DNA from: Calothrix sp. CSU_2_0 | Lineage (GTDB): Bacteria > Cyanobacteriota > Cyanobacteriia > Cyanobacteriales > Nostocaceae | NCBI GenBank assembly: GCA_012034595.1 | Contig: JAAUPE010000074.1 | Coordinates: 1 to 34,363, forward strand | Direction: 5' to 3' | DNA length: 34,363 nt | Shown here: positions 18,558 to 27,168 of the stretch, piece by piece | How the letters are laid out: the number at the start of each line of letters is the position of its first letter | Position numbering within the stretch: position 1 is the first letter of the stretch | Position numbers and translations under genes: made by a program | Notes under the pieces: generated by a model | What the model was told of the DNA's origin: nothing | Seen by the model: the letters and a program-made list of their open reading frames with translations, nothing else | Databases searched by the model: none

Positions 18558-18960
18558 GGGAAAATATGTAGAAATATGTATTTACTGCTACAATTTAATT
18601 AAGATTAAGATCGAAAATGTAGGCATTGAGCTAGCTACGTAGAAAATACCGTGATAATGTAAGAAACGGTGTTTAATTCTCCGAATAAAGCATTGGTTCA
18701 GTTACTGCCGTAGGAATAGTAAGCAAAAAGTAGTAAAATTTGAAATTCTTACAATTAAAATGTTTTTGGCGTAAAATGCGCTTTCGTATTATATGAGCTT
18801 CATTCTGCATAAACGCTGTATTGTATAGGATGACAGTTTAGAGTTCATTAATTTGAATTTGGTTTGAGGCGGTGTTGGTCAATAGCATCAATCAATAACC
18901 AAAATCCAAATAAATGTTTTTTGTCTAGTTTTTAGTCACTCTTCAGTGGAGGTATTGTTC

Positions 18961-19479
18961 ATGTCCGTTCGCCTATATATAGGCAATTTGCCAAAAGAAG
19001 AAATCGATCGCCAAGAATTACAAGCTGTGTTTGCAGCTGAGGGGGAGGCGGTTACAACTAAACTAATAAAAGATCGGAAGACGGGAAAATGTCGTGGTTT
19101 TGGTTTTTTAACAGTTAATAACGACGAACAAGCTGACCAAATAATTGAAAAATATAATGGTCAAATGTTCAAAGAGTCCCCAATTAAACTAGAAAAGGCT
19201 TTACCTCGGACAAAAGGTGAAGAGGGAGAAGAACCACAACAGCAGCAACAGCAGCAACAACAACAACCAGCTAAAGTTACAAATCAAGGTGGTGGAAACG
19301 CAAGTCCAAGCGCGAGCAGAGAAGGGAAGAAAAGCGCCAAAAAATCCCGTCGTGGAGGTGGTGTTAAAGAAACCGTATCATCTGGTGGAGGAGACTCTGA
19401 CACTATTCGTCCCGATCCACGTTGGGCTAATGAGTTGGAAAAGCTCAAGCAAATGCTTGCTGCACAAACTACCAACTAA
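18961..19479 (+). CDS. RRM-domain RNA-binding protein
   Basis: A 172-residue cyanobacterial Rbp-type protein. The single RRM (residues 1-82) has RNP2 LYIGNL (5-10) and RNP1 CRGFGFLT (44-51). The tail is low-complexity: a run of ten glutamines (about 93-102), Lys/Arg/Gly-rich stretches, then a conserved-looking end RPDPRWANELEKLKQMLAAQ. GGAGG (18948-18952) upstream favours ATG 18961 over the GTG at 18946. Small Rbp proteins are often cold- or stress-regulated; the long 5' leader would fit, but that is inference. The long tail distinguishes it from the short glycine-rich Rbps. Confidence 0.9.
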   Translation: MSVRLYIGNLPKEEIDRQELQAVFAAEGEAVTTKLIKDRKTGKCRGFGFLTVNNDEQADQIIEKYNGQMFKESPIKLEKALPRTKGEEGEEPQQQQQQQQQQPAKVTNQGGGNASPSASREGKKSAKKSRRGGGVKETVSSGGGDSDTIRPDPRWANELEKLKQMLAAQTTN

Positions 19480-19497
19480 TTACGATTTATACGCAAG

Positions 19498-19541
19498 ATT
19501 AAAAATTAAAAATCAAGTTGTGTTGGTTTTTAATTTTTAAT
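19498..19541 (+). terminator. AT-rich hairpin after the rbp gene
   Basis: ATTAAAAATTAAAAA (19498-19512) and TTTTTAATTTTTAAT (19527-19541) form a perfect 15-bp stem with a 14-nt loop, 18 bp after the stop. It is all A-T, so it is a weak but plausible terminator. Confidence 0.55.
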
Positions 19542-19716
19542 TCTTCTACATACAACGTTGCATCGGATAAATACACCATACTTCCCCAAGGTTAAAATTC
19601 GCTGATAAAAATCTAATATTTAAATTTAAACTTAAACCTTTATGACTCTCGGCGTTACTCATTAAAGTAACGTCAAACTTGTGTTGTCTTATCTAGATAC
19701 AGTTTCAACTTAAGAA

Positions 19717-19765
19717 AAACTCTTGCTTGATTTATAAATTAAATTATAAAAACAAACAAGAGTTT
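19717..19765 (-). terminator. Intrinsic terminator of psbO
   Basis: AAACTCTTGCTTG (19717-19729) and CAAACAAGAGTTT (19753-19765) form a 13-bp stem with one mismatch. On the minus strand the stem ends in a T run (TTTTTCTT). It lies about 100 bp beyond the psbO stop. Confidence 0.7.
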
Positions 19766-19866
19766 AGGGGTTGTGTTGCTAACAATGCTCAATCAAAGAG
19801 CCAATTAATAGCTAGTAAGTATATAGTTGATATCCAGACTAATATCTACTTACCGCCAAAAAGAGA

Positions 19867-20694
19867 TTAAGCACGAGATTCAATGCGACCGTAGAATATA
19901 CCGCGAATTTTAACTTCTTTAGGGTCTCCCGAACCTAAGTCAGTATCGGAAGGTTGAATACTTTCAAAAGTACCCGCAATTTCGCCAGTTGCACTATTTA
20001 CTTGAGCAATAGACAGTGCCATATTCCCTTCGAGAACCTCAGCACGCTTCACGTTTTCGCGAGTGAGTTCTTCTGCATCCGAACGACCAGGGAGAGCTAC
20101 TGCATTATCATAACCGCTAGCAACACCACGACCTTTCGGATCGAGGAAAGTAGCACCACGATAGGAAGGAACACGGAAAGAACCTTTAAAGTCGGTAGAT
20201 GTGTTAATGCTGGTTAAACCAGGTTGTGTTTGTGCAACCAAACCCTTAACAGTGAACAAGAAAGGAATCAACTCACCACCAGGTAATTTTACGGTAGTAG
20301 CTTGGAAGTCAAAACCGTCTTTTTCCTGGAAAGTGAGACTACCATCAGAATTTACTTGCAAATCACCTTGGATTTGGTCAAGGGAGGAAGTTTTACGGGT
20401 TAATACTTTACCCTGAATAAATTCAGATTGTAAACGTTTATTAGCAGGTTCTTCCTTAACAAAGTAATTAGTTGGTTCCATGCATAATTCCTTGATGGAA
20501 TAAGACTGGCTAGAATCAATAGGAATAGAACCCCGACTGGTTTCGGAAATTTGCGGGCATTTATTAGCCAAGCCTGTACCGCGAATCTGTTCGTATGTCA
20601 GAGCCGTTGTACTAGCTGATGGAGCATCGCTACAAGCAGTGATGAACCCCAAACATAAAGCAAGCAATGTAGCAATTAAAGCGCGATACCTCAT
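19867..20694 (-). CDS. psbO: Photosystem II manganese-stabilising protein PsbO
   Basis: PsbO is the 33-kDa extrinsic subunit that protects the Mn4CaO5 cluster on the lumenal side of photosystem II. I chose ATG 20694 (MRYRALIATLLAL), giving 275 residues, with AGGTTG just upstream. The N-terminus is a signal peptide with a hydrophobic core and LGFITACSD at its end. The mature part shows LTYEQIRGTGLANKCPQ, ELCMEPTNYFVKEEPANKR, VPSYRGATFLDPKGRG and a C-terminal EVKIRGIFYGRIE. The two cysteines of the conserved disulphide (NKCP and ELCM) are present. Length is normal. Confidence 0.97.
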   Translation of the reverse strand: MRYRALIATLLALCLGFITACSDAPSASTTALTYEQIRGTGLANKCPQISETSRGSIPIDSSQSYSIKELCMEPTNYFVKEEPANKRLQSEFIQGKVLTRKTSSLDQIQGDLQVNSDGSLTFQEKDGFDFQATTVKLPGGELIPFLFTVKGLVAQTQPGLTSINTSTDFKGSFRVPSYRGATFLDPKGRGVASGYDNAVALPGRSDAEELTRENVKRAEVLEGNMALSIAQVNSATGEIAGTFESIQPSDTDLGSGDPKEVKIRGIFYGRIESRA

Positions 20695-20956
20695 GGTCAA
20701 CCTCAATGTCAATGTCAAAAATTAATATCTAATGTTGTAGAACTGCTGTGCGAAACGTATTTCAACGTGTTGCTTTATTTTACTTTGAGTTCCAGTCCTA
20801 AGTAACCTGTAATACTTAATTCGATAGAATTTAGTCTGGTTGCCGAGGATATAAATCTCCAAAGCTGCGTTTGGCTGAACTTGTGGTTTTTAAGTTTTTG
20901 ATGTTGCCGTACACGTTTGTCGCAGTTTCACACCAAAAGGTCTTTGGTTTGAGTTC

Positions 20957-20984
20957 GAGCGCAGGCTAAAAGGGCGCTCTTTTT
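20957..20984 (+). terminator. Hairpin with T run upstream of psbO
   Basis: GAGCGC (20957-20962) pairs with GCGCTC (20974-20979), followed by TTTTT. It looks like a plus-strand terminator, yet no plus-strand gene precedes it, since psbO runs the other way. A copy of its last 14 bases, CGCTCTTTTTGGCA (20975-20988), recurs at 21196-21209. The 734-bp gap 20695-21428 has no gene I trust. Confidence 0.5.
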
Positions 20985-21223
20985 GGCAACGACACCACTA
21001 CATGCTCCAAAAAGGAGGCTGGAATGGATACCCATAGGGGGTTTTGCCGGCTTCGCTTTTATCGTTGTTTTCCGTGTAAGTGTTGTCACTACACACAGCC
21101 CGTTTTTTTTATATGCTTTTCAGCCAGATCATACGATTTTTTCTCGCTCAAAATCAAAACGTTTGAGTATAGACTTTTTTACCTTGTTATGTTTACGCTC
21201 TTTTTGGCAGCAATTAGGAATAG

Positions 21224-21244
21224 AGACGACTCACTGGGTCGTCT
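21224..21244. repeat. Palindromic repeat (GACGACCC type)
   Basis: Arms AGACGACTC (21224-21232) and GGGTCGTCT (21236-21244) surround loop ACT; one pair is a G-T wobble. It is followed by GTACAGG instead of the CTACC seen in other copies. Confidence 0.75.
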
Positions 21245-21428
21245 GTACAGGAGTTAGAAGTGAAGAATTACAATATCTATCGGCAATACGATCGCACTTT
21301 TAGCGTTAATATGTCAGTTACGATTTTTAATTGATTATTTAATGTCATAAGGGCGATTTGTTGGTAATGCGGAAGCCGTCACTTCCCGATCGAGATTCGC
21401 GCAGTTAATTAGTATATATTTTGGTGTG

Positions 21429-21731
21429 ATGAGCAATAATTTTGATTCTGGGGCACTATCCCCAAAACTTCAATCAATAACCACGTCTGTAAGCGATGCG
21501 ATCGCAGCTTGTGAAGGGGATACGATCGCGCTTTTAGCGTTACTACGGCAGTTGGAATTTTTACATCGAGAAATTCGGGACGGTGTTTTCCAAGGGAGTT
21601 TACCACAGAACCGTCAAGGACTTTATGCGTTGTTGCGAGAGATTGAAATGGAGGGTGGCTGGCCCTACATCGAACGGATGCGGTTACAAGCTTTTCTGGC
21701 GCGAATGGAGCCGGAAGAGCCAGGTAATTAG
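21429..21731 (+). CDS. Conserved cyanobacterial hypothetical protein
   Basis: A 100-residue soluble, probably all-helical protein (ATG 21429; a GTG one codon earlier is also possible). It contains ACEGDTIALLALLRQLEFLHREIRDG, then LPQNRQGLYALLREIEMEGGWPYIERMRLQAFL. It resembles small proteins found in many cyanobacteria without known function. It ends 5 bp before the end of the convergent STAND/WD40 gene. A decayed copy of part of its coding sequence lies 0.1 kb upstream (21286-21329). Confidence 0.72.
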   Translation: MSNNFDSGALSPKLQSITTSVSDAIAACEGDTIALLALLRQLEFLHREIRDGVFQGSLPQNRQGLYALLREIEMEGGWPYIERMRLQAFLARMEPEEPGN

Positions 21732-21735
21732 ATGT

Positions 21736-24700
21736 TTAATTGCGGGGGACTCCTTCGCATAAATTGCGATCGCGTCCTTCGACGTTGCGGTTGTTTTGGA
21801 GGTAGTCTCCCACCCAATTACAGCCTTGTTGCAACAGGTTGTTTAAATCCATGTTCCACAAAATGATTGTATTGTCTTCGCTGGCGGATGCTAATGTCTT
21901 ACCATCGGGACTAAAGTTTACGCCTAAAACGGCGGCTGTGTGTCCGTTGAAGGATTTGATTAATTTGCCTTCTCGACTCCAAAGTTTAACGGTGCTATCC
22001 CAACCAGCAGCCGCGAGGATTTCCCCATTCGGGCTGAAAGTAACGGCGTTAACGCTATCGCTGTAGCCTCTGAGGAGGGTTTTGAGCAATTTACCATCCC
22101 AATCCCAGAGTTTAACTGTATTATCCCAGCCGGCGGTGGCGAGGATGCGATCGCTCGGACTGAAAGTAACTCCTAATACCCAACTATCATGGGATTTGAG
22201 GGTTTTGATTACTGTGCCGTCCCGTCGCCACAGTTTCACTGTTTTGTCGTCACTAGCTGATGCTAAGATTTGACCGTCGGAACTGAAGCTGACGTTATTT
22301 ACCCAGCCTTGATGCCCTTGCAGAGTTTTGAGTAAATCGCCATTGCGATTCCAAAGTTTGATGGTGTTGTCCTGGCTAGCTGATGCGAGAATTTCCCCAT
22401 CGGGGCTAAAACTAACACTGCGAACTTTGTCGGTATGTCCGATGAGGGTTTTGATGAATGTGCCGTCGCGTCGCCAGAGTTTCACTGTTTTGTCGTGGCT
22501 TCCTGTCGCCAGTATTTGCCCGGTGTTGTCAAAACTAACGCTTTGAACTAGTGCTTGATGTCCGACTAAAGTTTTGTAAAGACGGGCACCTGTGGGGCTG
22601 TTGTCTCTTTCCCAAAGTTTGACTGTCTTGTCGCGGCTGGTGGAAGCGAGCATTTTGCCGTCTGGACTCCAGGCAACACCAAAGACTTTATCTTCGTGTC
22701 CGGAGAGAACTGGCAGGTGTGATGGTTCTAAACTCCACAATTTGACGCTTTTGTCCCAACTGGCAGATGCGAGCATTTTGCCATCGGGATTAAAGGCAAC
22801 ACTGGAAACCGCATCATTATGACCTTTAAATGTTTTTAGCAGGGAACCATCTACAGTCCAGAGGTTAATTGTGTTGTCGTCTCCTCCAGATGCCAAATAC
22901 TTACTATTGGGGCTGAAGTTTAAATTCCAAACTGTAGCGCGATGATTTCGCAAGGTTTTTTCCAAGCGGAAATTAACTTTTCCTTTGGCTGGATTATCGC
23001 TGTAACGCCATAGTTGGACGACGCTGTCCCGTCCTCCCGATGCCATATATTGACCGTCGGGACTAAACACAACCGATGTTACACCCTGTTCGTGACCTGG
23101 GAGGGCGGCTATTTGAGTTCCATCCCTGCGCCAAATCTTGATGGTTTTGTCTTCGCTACCGGAAGCAATCAGTTGACCGTCGGGACTGAATGTGACCCAG
23201 TTAACCTCTGCTTGATGTCCGCGCAAAATTTTGACTAAGCTGCCATCTTTGCGCCAAAGTTTAATGGTTTTATCTTGGCTCGCGGTGGCAATTAGTTCAC
23301 CGTCTGGGCTGAAGTTGACGCTGAGAATTCCTTCGGTGTGCCCTTTGAGGGTTCGATCGGGACGGGGTTCAAATTCATCTGTATCGGCATTGCGTCGCCA
23401 CAGTTTGACTGTAGAGTCGAGACTGGCGGAAGCTAGGGTTTGACCATCGGGGCTAAATGCCACATTGGTGACGGCAAAGTCGTGACCGTTGAGGGTTTGG
23501 AGTAATTTACCATCGGGTCGCCAGATTTTTACCATTCTATCAGTGCTTCCCGATGCAATGACTCGACCATCGGGGCTAAATGCCACACCCCAGAGTACAT
23601 CGGTGTGACCTTCTAAACGGTTGATTTCTTTGACTCCATACACCGCTTGTTGGAGTGCGGTGACAACCCTAGCTTTTGTATCTGGTTGGAGTTCGTCACC
23701 TTGGTTGAGTTTTCGCCATGCTCGGAGACTTTCGATTAAAGCGTCAAATTCTTTATTTGAGGCAAATAAGGCTTCGCTAGCAGCCGCGATCGCACTAATT
23801 TTTGAGTTATTCTCGCTACGTTCTGCCCGGATGGTTTGGTGGACGGCTGCCCGTTTTTGCTTGTCGGCTTGCCACCATAAGCCGCCGATTGTGGTGGTCA
23901 TCATTGCTAAAACGACTCCTGCCACTCTGGCTTCCCGCAGCCGCCTTTGCAGGGCGAAATTAAGCTGTTCTTGGCTAAGTTTTTGGGCGACTTCGGCGCG
24001 GGTTTTCTCGAAGCGAACTTTTTCGAGTTCGGCAACGATACCGTAGTTATTTTTTTGGCGGATTGGTTCGACTAAGTAATCATGGACAAGTTGGTATCTG
24101 TCTCCAGATTCTTCCCGCATCCGCACGACTAATCCGCTCCCAATCAAGATTTCTAGAATTAATTCCCAGTCGGAATCTAAATTAAATGCGGTGTCGATAC
24201 TCTTGGTTAAAGCAACTGCCAGCTCGATTTTGGTACGTAAAGGTCGAGTTCCTTTTTCGTCGGTCAATTCAAATAGTAATTTCCAACTTAGCTGTTCGTT
24301 TTCACGACCACAATCTTTAATAACTTCTTCTAACCAACGTTCGACGAGTTTTTCCGAACCACCACATTCTTCGTATTCTTGGAGGGTGGTAATTTTTTCA
24401 GCTTGGAGTTGTGCCCCAACAATTTGTAGTTCGATGGGGTGAACTTCCTCAACTTCTCCTGCTAAATCTTGAACTAGTTGGTCGATTAATTCGTTGCTGA
24501 GTTCGTAATGCGATCGCTGGGTCAAAATGTCGATGACACCGATGGCATCCTGAACTGAGAAGTTTCCTAAGTAGTAACGGATGTCTTTGTCGAGGATATT
24601 TTTGTTAATTACTCCTAAGTCGTAACCGTTACGTCCTTTTTCATTGGCAAGACGTTCAAATTCTAACAAGTAATGTAAATAATCTTCGCGGATGGAAAAA

Positions 24701-25407
24701 ATTACTTTAACAAAAGGTACATTCAAACATTGACTAATAAATTTATAGAAATGAACTCTCTGTGCTTGCTCTTTAATGGCAAAGAAAAATTCTTCTAATT
24801 GGTCAAAAATTAGCACGATCGCATAATTTCGCTCTGCTAATTCCCGGAGATTTTGCAGTATTACGGCTGTGGAAAATTTGATTGATACCGATAAATCTGT
24901 TTGTGCCAAAGATTGGTTAAAACTGCGTCCCAACACCGTTACCCAATCGCTATATGTTGATAAAGTAATCGGAATGGCAATGCGATCGCCTATTGCTTTT
25001 TCATGTAAAGTTGGCACTAGCCCAGCTTTGAGAATTGAACTTTTCCCAACCCCGGAAGGTCCATGAACGATGGTTAATTTACAATCAGCCCTCGTCAAAC
25101 GTTCGAGTAAACGATTGATGTCTTTTTGCCGTCCTGATGCGGCAATTTCCTGAGCAACATCTTCGGGTATATGGGGAAATTTGGAATTTTGAGCTAATGG
25201 ATTAATTTTGTAACGCTGGGGTTGTAACTGACTGGCTCCAATAAAAGCTCGATAACCATACTGGTGTTCGATCTGGATTTTTTCCTGCTTCAACGTAAAA
25301 GCTTCGCTGTAGTTGTGACGCTCGAAAAATAGAGCGATCGCAGTTCTTCGACTATCTCTAAATAAAGCGATGGTTCGTATTGAAGTTCGCAAACAACCTT
25401 TGCCCAC
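21736..25407 (-). CDS. nSTAND ATPase with 14 WD40 repeats (C-terminal part of a split gene)
   Basis: This frame encodes a STAND-type NTPase joined to a long WD40 array. Walker A is GPSGVGKSS (residues 116-124) and Walker B IVLIFDQLEE (197-206); a helical and winged-helix-like region follows to about 450. A membrane-like segment is at 493-512. Fourteen WD40 repeats fill about 598-1195, enough for two seven-bladed propellers, each with GH...FSPDG...AS.S.D.TVKLW. STAND proteins are ATP-driven switches in signalling, cell death or conflict. The first ~27 residues are out-of-frame: homology begins at FERHNYSEAFTLKQEK. The real reading continues from the upstream TPR frame (25290-26720), so both are one protein of about 1,670 residues split by one missing T near 25325-25329. 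Confidence 0.88.
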   Translation of the reverse strand: MGKGCLRTSIRTIALFRDSRRTAIALFFERHNYSEAFTLKQEKIQIEHQYGYRAFIGASQLQPQRYKINPLAQNSKFPHIPEDVAQEIAASGRQKDINRLLERLTRADCKLTIVHGPSGVGKSSILKAGLVPTLHEKAIGDRIAIPITLSTYSDWVTVLGRSFNQSLAQTDLSVSIKFSTAVILQNLRELAERNYAIVLIFDQLEEFFFAIKEQAQRVHFYKFISQCLNVPFVKVIFSIREDYLHYLLEFERLANEKGRNGYDLGVINKNILDKDIRYYLGNFSVQDAIGVIDILTQRSHYELSNELIDQLVQDLAGEVEEVHPIELQIVGAQLQAEKITTLQEYEECGGSEKLVERWLEEVIKDCGRENEQLSWKLLFELTDEKGTRPLRTKIELAVALTKSIDTAFNLDSDWELILEILIGSGLVVRMREESGDRYQLVHDYLVEPIRQKNNYGIVAELEKVRFEKTRAEVAQKLSQEQLNFALQRRLREARVAGVVLAMMTTTIGGLWWQADKQKRAAVHQTIRAERSENNSKISAIAAASEALFASNKEFDALIESLRAWRKLNQGDELQPDTKARVVTALQQAVYGVKEINRLEGHTDVLWGVAFSPDGRVIASGSTDRMVKIWRPDGKLLQTLNGHDFAVTNVAFSPDGQTLASASLDSTVKLWRRNADTDEFEPRPDRTLKGHTEGILSVNFSPDGELIATASQDKTIKLWRKDGSLVKILRGHQAEVNWVTFSPDGQLIASGSEDKTIKIWRRDGTQIAALPGHEQGVTSVVFSPDGQYMASGGRDSVVQLWRYSDNPAKGKVNFRLEKTLRNHRATVWNLNFSPNSKYLASGGDDNTINLWTVDGSLLKTFKGHNDAVSSVAFNPDGKMLASASWDKSVKLWSLEPSHLPVLSGHEDKVFGVAWSPDGKMLASTSRDKTVKLWERDNSPTGARLYKTLVGHQALVQSVSFDNTGQILATGSHDKTVKLWRRDGTFIKTLIGHTDKVRSVSFSPDGEILASASQDNTIKLWNRNGDLLKTLQGHQGWVNNVSFSSDGQILASASDDKTVKLWRRDGTVIKTLKSHDSWVLGVTFSPSDRILATAGWDNTVKLWDWDGKLLKTLLRGYSDSVNAVTFSPNGEILAAAGWDSTVKLWSREGKLIKSFNGHTAAVLGVNFSPDGKTLASASEDNTIILWNMDLNNLLQQGCNWVGDYLQNNRNVEGRDRNLCEGVPRN

Positions 25408-26720
25408 TCTAAATTATTAATCGCATCTTCCCACTCACCCAAATGTCGCTGCGAACGTCCTAGCAATAAAAGATACCAACTTTCCTGCTGTCGGGTTACA
25501 CCAGAAGCAACTTCCGCAATGGAACGGGCTGTATTTGCCAAATCGTAGGTTTGTACCCAATTGGAACCAGCTGCGGCAACTGCTGCCAAAAAGCCATAAT
25601 CTTGAGCTTCCTGTGCCTTACTCCCACTAGCCACATGTAACTGCAAAGACTTCTGTGCCATTGCTGCCAAATCTTCCCAAGCTTCGAGACGCTGGAGCAT
25701 TTCGCAAACAGGGGAAATAAACTTAGCTAATAAATCCTGCCGTTGAGACAATTCCAACACTTCCAAAGATTGCTTGAACCAAACTAATGCTTCCTGCCAA
25801 TAGCTACGATTCAAAGCTGGACGTAAATCAGCCATGCGACGATAACATAGCCCCAAGTGAAACAAAACTATAGCTTGGTGGAGCGAATGTTCGGGGGAAG
25901 AAGGTGATTCAATATTTCCCTTTTCATTTACCTTTTCCCTTTCCTGTTGCTGCCACAGCGTCAAACTACATTGATAGTGAACTAAAGCAGCTTCGATTTT
26001 GTCACAAATATAAGCATCACGTCCCAAAACAAACTCCAACCCAGTTTCTAATTCTGGTTCGAGTTGGAAATTGTACAGACGCAGCAAATCTTCACGGGCT
26101 GTTTCAAGTTCGCAGGAAATTGAATTTAAACTCAAAGTTGCACTCGAACTACAACCATCCAAACCCCTATCTAAAACATCGTTAAATACTGTTTCCGTTT
26201 CTTTACGGATTAAAGCAATTAAATCTTCTTTTGTCATTTCAAACTTAATCGTTGTTGCTGCCCAACTTTTAAAATCGGGAGCAAGACGGGACAACATTGT
26301 CGCTACATCATCCTTCAGCCACAAAACTAGCGGAAATGGAAAAGTATCAGCATAAATATCCCGTGCTTGGTTCAACCCAGTCAAAACATCTTCGAGGGCA
26401 GTAACCGACTCCAGTCCAAACACCATCACAGCCGATGGTAAAGCATCACCAGCCACAGCCGGAATATCTAAATACAGTTCGGAAACGATAGTGTTGTGTA
26501 GATTTGCAGTTGTTGAAGGCAAAAGCTCCAATTCACGTAAGTAAACATCCTTGGTTAGCAAACGCAGGTTTTCTAACACCTGCCTGCGTAACTGTCCGTA
26601 GTTGCACCGTACTAAAATCAGGGCAAATTGACCTTTTGAAAGTGCGATCGCCCGAATCAAACGTTGTAGTGAACGGTGATTTGCATTTGCGATCGCTGCT
26701 GTGAATTGCCACTCTGTCAT
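25290..26720 (-). CDS. NTPase-like and TPR region (N-terminal part of the split STAND gene)
   Basis: A frame of 476 residues from ATG 26720. Residues 1-175 resemble the NTPase-like N-terminus of bacterial TPR/STAND proteins: ALSKGQFALILVRCNYGQLR sits where a P-loop would be, then VMVFGLESVTALEDVLTGLN and PFPLVLWLKDDVATMLSRLAPDFKSWA. No GxxxxGKS motif is present. Residues about 235-465 are helical TPR-like repeats (IEAALVHYQCSLTLW, QAIVLFHLGLCYRRMADL, GEWEDAINNLEWA). The last ~17 residues are out of frame: after EELRSLYF the natural continuation is the other frame's FERHNYSEAF. Adding one T at the T5 run (plus-strand A's 25325-25329) fuses the two. Confidence 0.78.
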   Translation of the reverse strand: MTEWQFTAAIANANHRSLQRLIRAIALSKGQFALILVRCNYGQLRRQVLENLRLLTKDVYLRELELLPSTTANLHNTIVSELYLDIPAVAGDALPSAVMVFGLESVTALEDVLTGLNQARDIYADTFPFPLVLWLKDDVATMLSRLAPDFKSWAATTIKFEMTKEDLIALIRKETETVFNDVLDRGLDGCSSSATLSLNSISCELETAREDLLRLYNFQLEPELETGLEFVLGRDAYICDKIEAALVHYQCSLTLWQQQEREKVNEKGNIESPSSPEHSLHQAIVLFHLGLCYRRMADLRPALNRSYWQEALVWFKQSLEVLELSQRQDLLAKFISPVCEMLQRLEAWEDLAAMAQKSLQLHVASGSKAQEAQDYGFLAAVAAAGSNWVQTYDLANTARSIAEVASGVTRQQESWYLLLLGRSQRHLGEWEDAINNLEWAKVVCELQYEPSLYLEIVEELRSLYFSSVTTTAKLLR

Positions 26721-26871
26721 AACTCAAAACTGGGCTAGAAAAGAACAATAGCAGCTAACCCGCCGGAACATGATTTTGGCATTATCAAGTCCTAATGAAT
26801 ACTGTGTAATTACTGAGAGATTTTACAAGTTTTCATGTTGCTGCTGTCTGATACAGTATAAGTACTTAATT

Positions 26872-26938
26872 GGGAATTGGGAATTGGGAATTGGGAATTG
26901 GGAATTGGGAATTGGGGATTGGGAATTGGGCATAGGGG
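26872..26938 (+). repeat. GGGAATT tandem repeat
   Basis: Nine G tracts of three or four bases spaced by about four (GGGAATT units, then GGGGATT, GGGCATA, GGGG). It is a typical cyanobacterial heptamer repeat and a possible G-quadruplex former. It lies between the split STAND gene and the upstream ATPase gene. Confidence 0.75.
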
Positions 26939-26953
26939 CATTTATTATCGTAC

Positions 26954-26974
26954 AGACGACCCGGTGGGTCGTCT
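26954..26974. repeat. Palindromic repeat, inverted copy
   Basis: Arms AGACGACCC and GGGTCGTCT surround loop GGT, the complement of the ACC loop in other copies, so this copy is in the opposite orientation. Confidence 0.78.
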
Positions 26975-27168
26975 CTCTTAATTCTCTTAATTCTCTTAAT
27001 TCTCTTAATTCTCTTAATTCTCTTAATTCTCCTAATTCTCTTAATTCTCCTAATTCTCTTAATTCTCTTAATTCTCTTAATTCTCCTAATTCTCCTAAAT
27101 TTTCCTAATTCTCTTAATTCTCCCAATCTTCCTAATTCTTCTAATTTCCCTAATTTCCCTAATTTTGA
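26975..27168. repeat. Nine-base tandem repeat TTCTCTTAA
   Basis: About twenty units of TTCTCTTAA, with variants TTCTCCTAA, TTTCCCTAA and TTCTTCTAA towards the right. The nine-base period keeps all three frames open on each strand and produces spurious frames of Asn-Ser-Leu or Arg-Ile-Lys repeats. Together with the GGGAATT array and two palindromes it fills the gap 26721-27158. Confidence 0.8.

Noticed and set aside
18328-18642. 104-codon frame between the M48-like and rbp genes
   Set aside because: It passes straight through a strong terminator hairpin, has no ribosome site and no recognisable sequence.
20983-21303. 106-codon frame upstream of the small conserved gene
   Set aside because: It reads through the palindromic repeat and low-complexity T tracts; no domain or ribosome site.
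26770-27126. Frames encoding Asn-Ser-Leu or Arg-Ile-Lys repeats
   Set aside because: They are translations of the nine-base TTCTCTTAA array, which keeps all frames open; not genes.
26975-27168. CRISPR array
   Set aside because: The nine-base repeats have no spacers and no cas genes are nearby; no CRISPR array is visible anywhere in the window.
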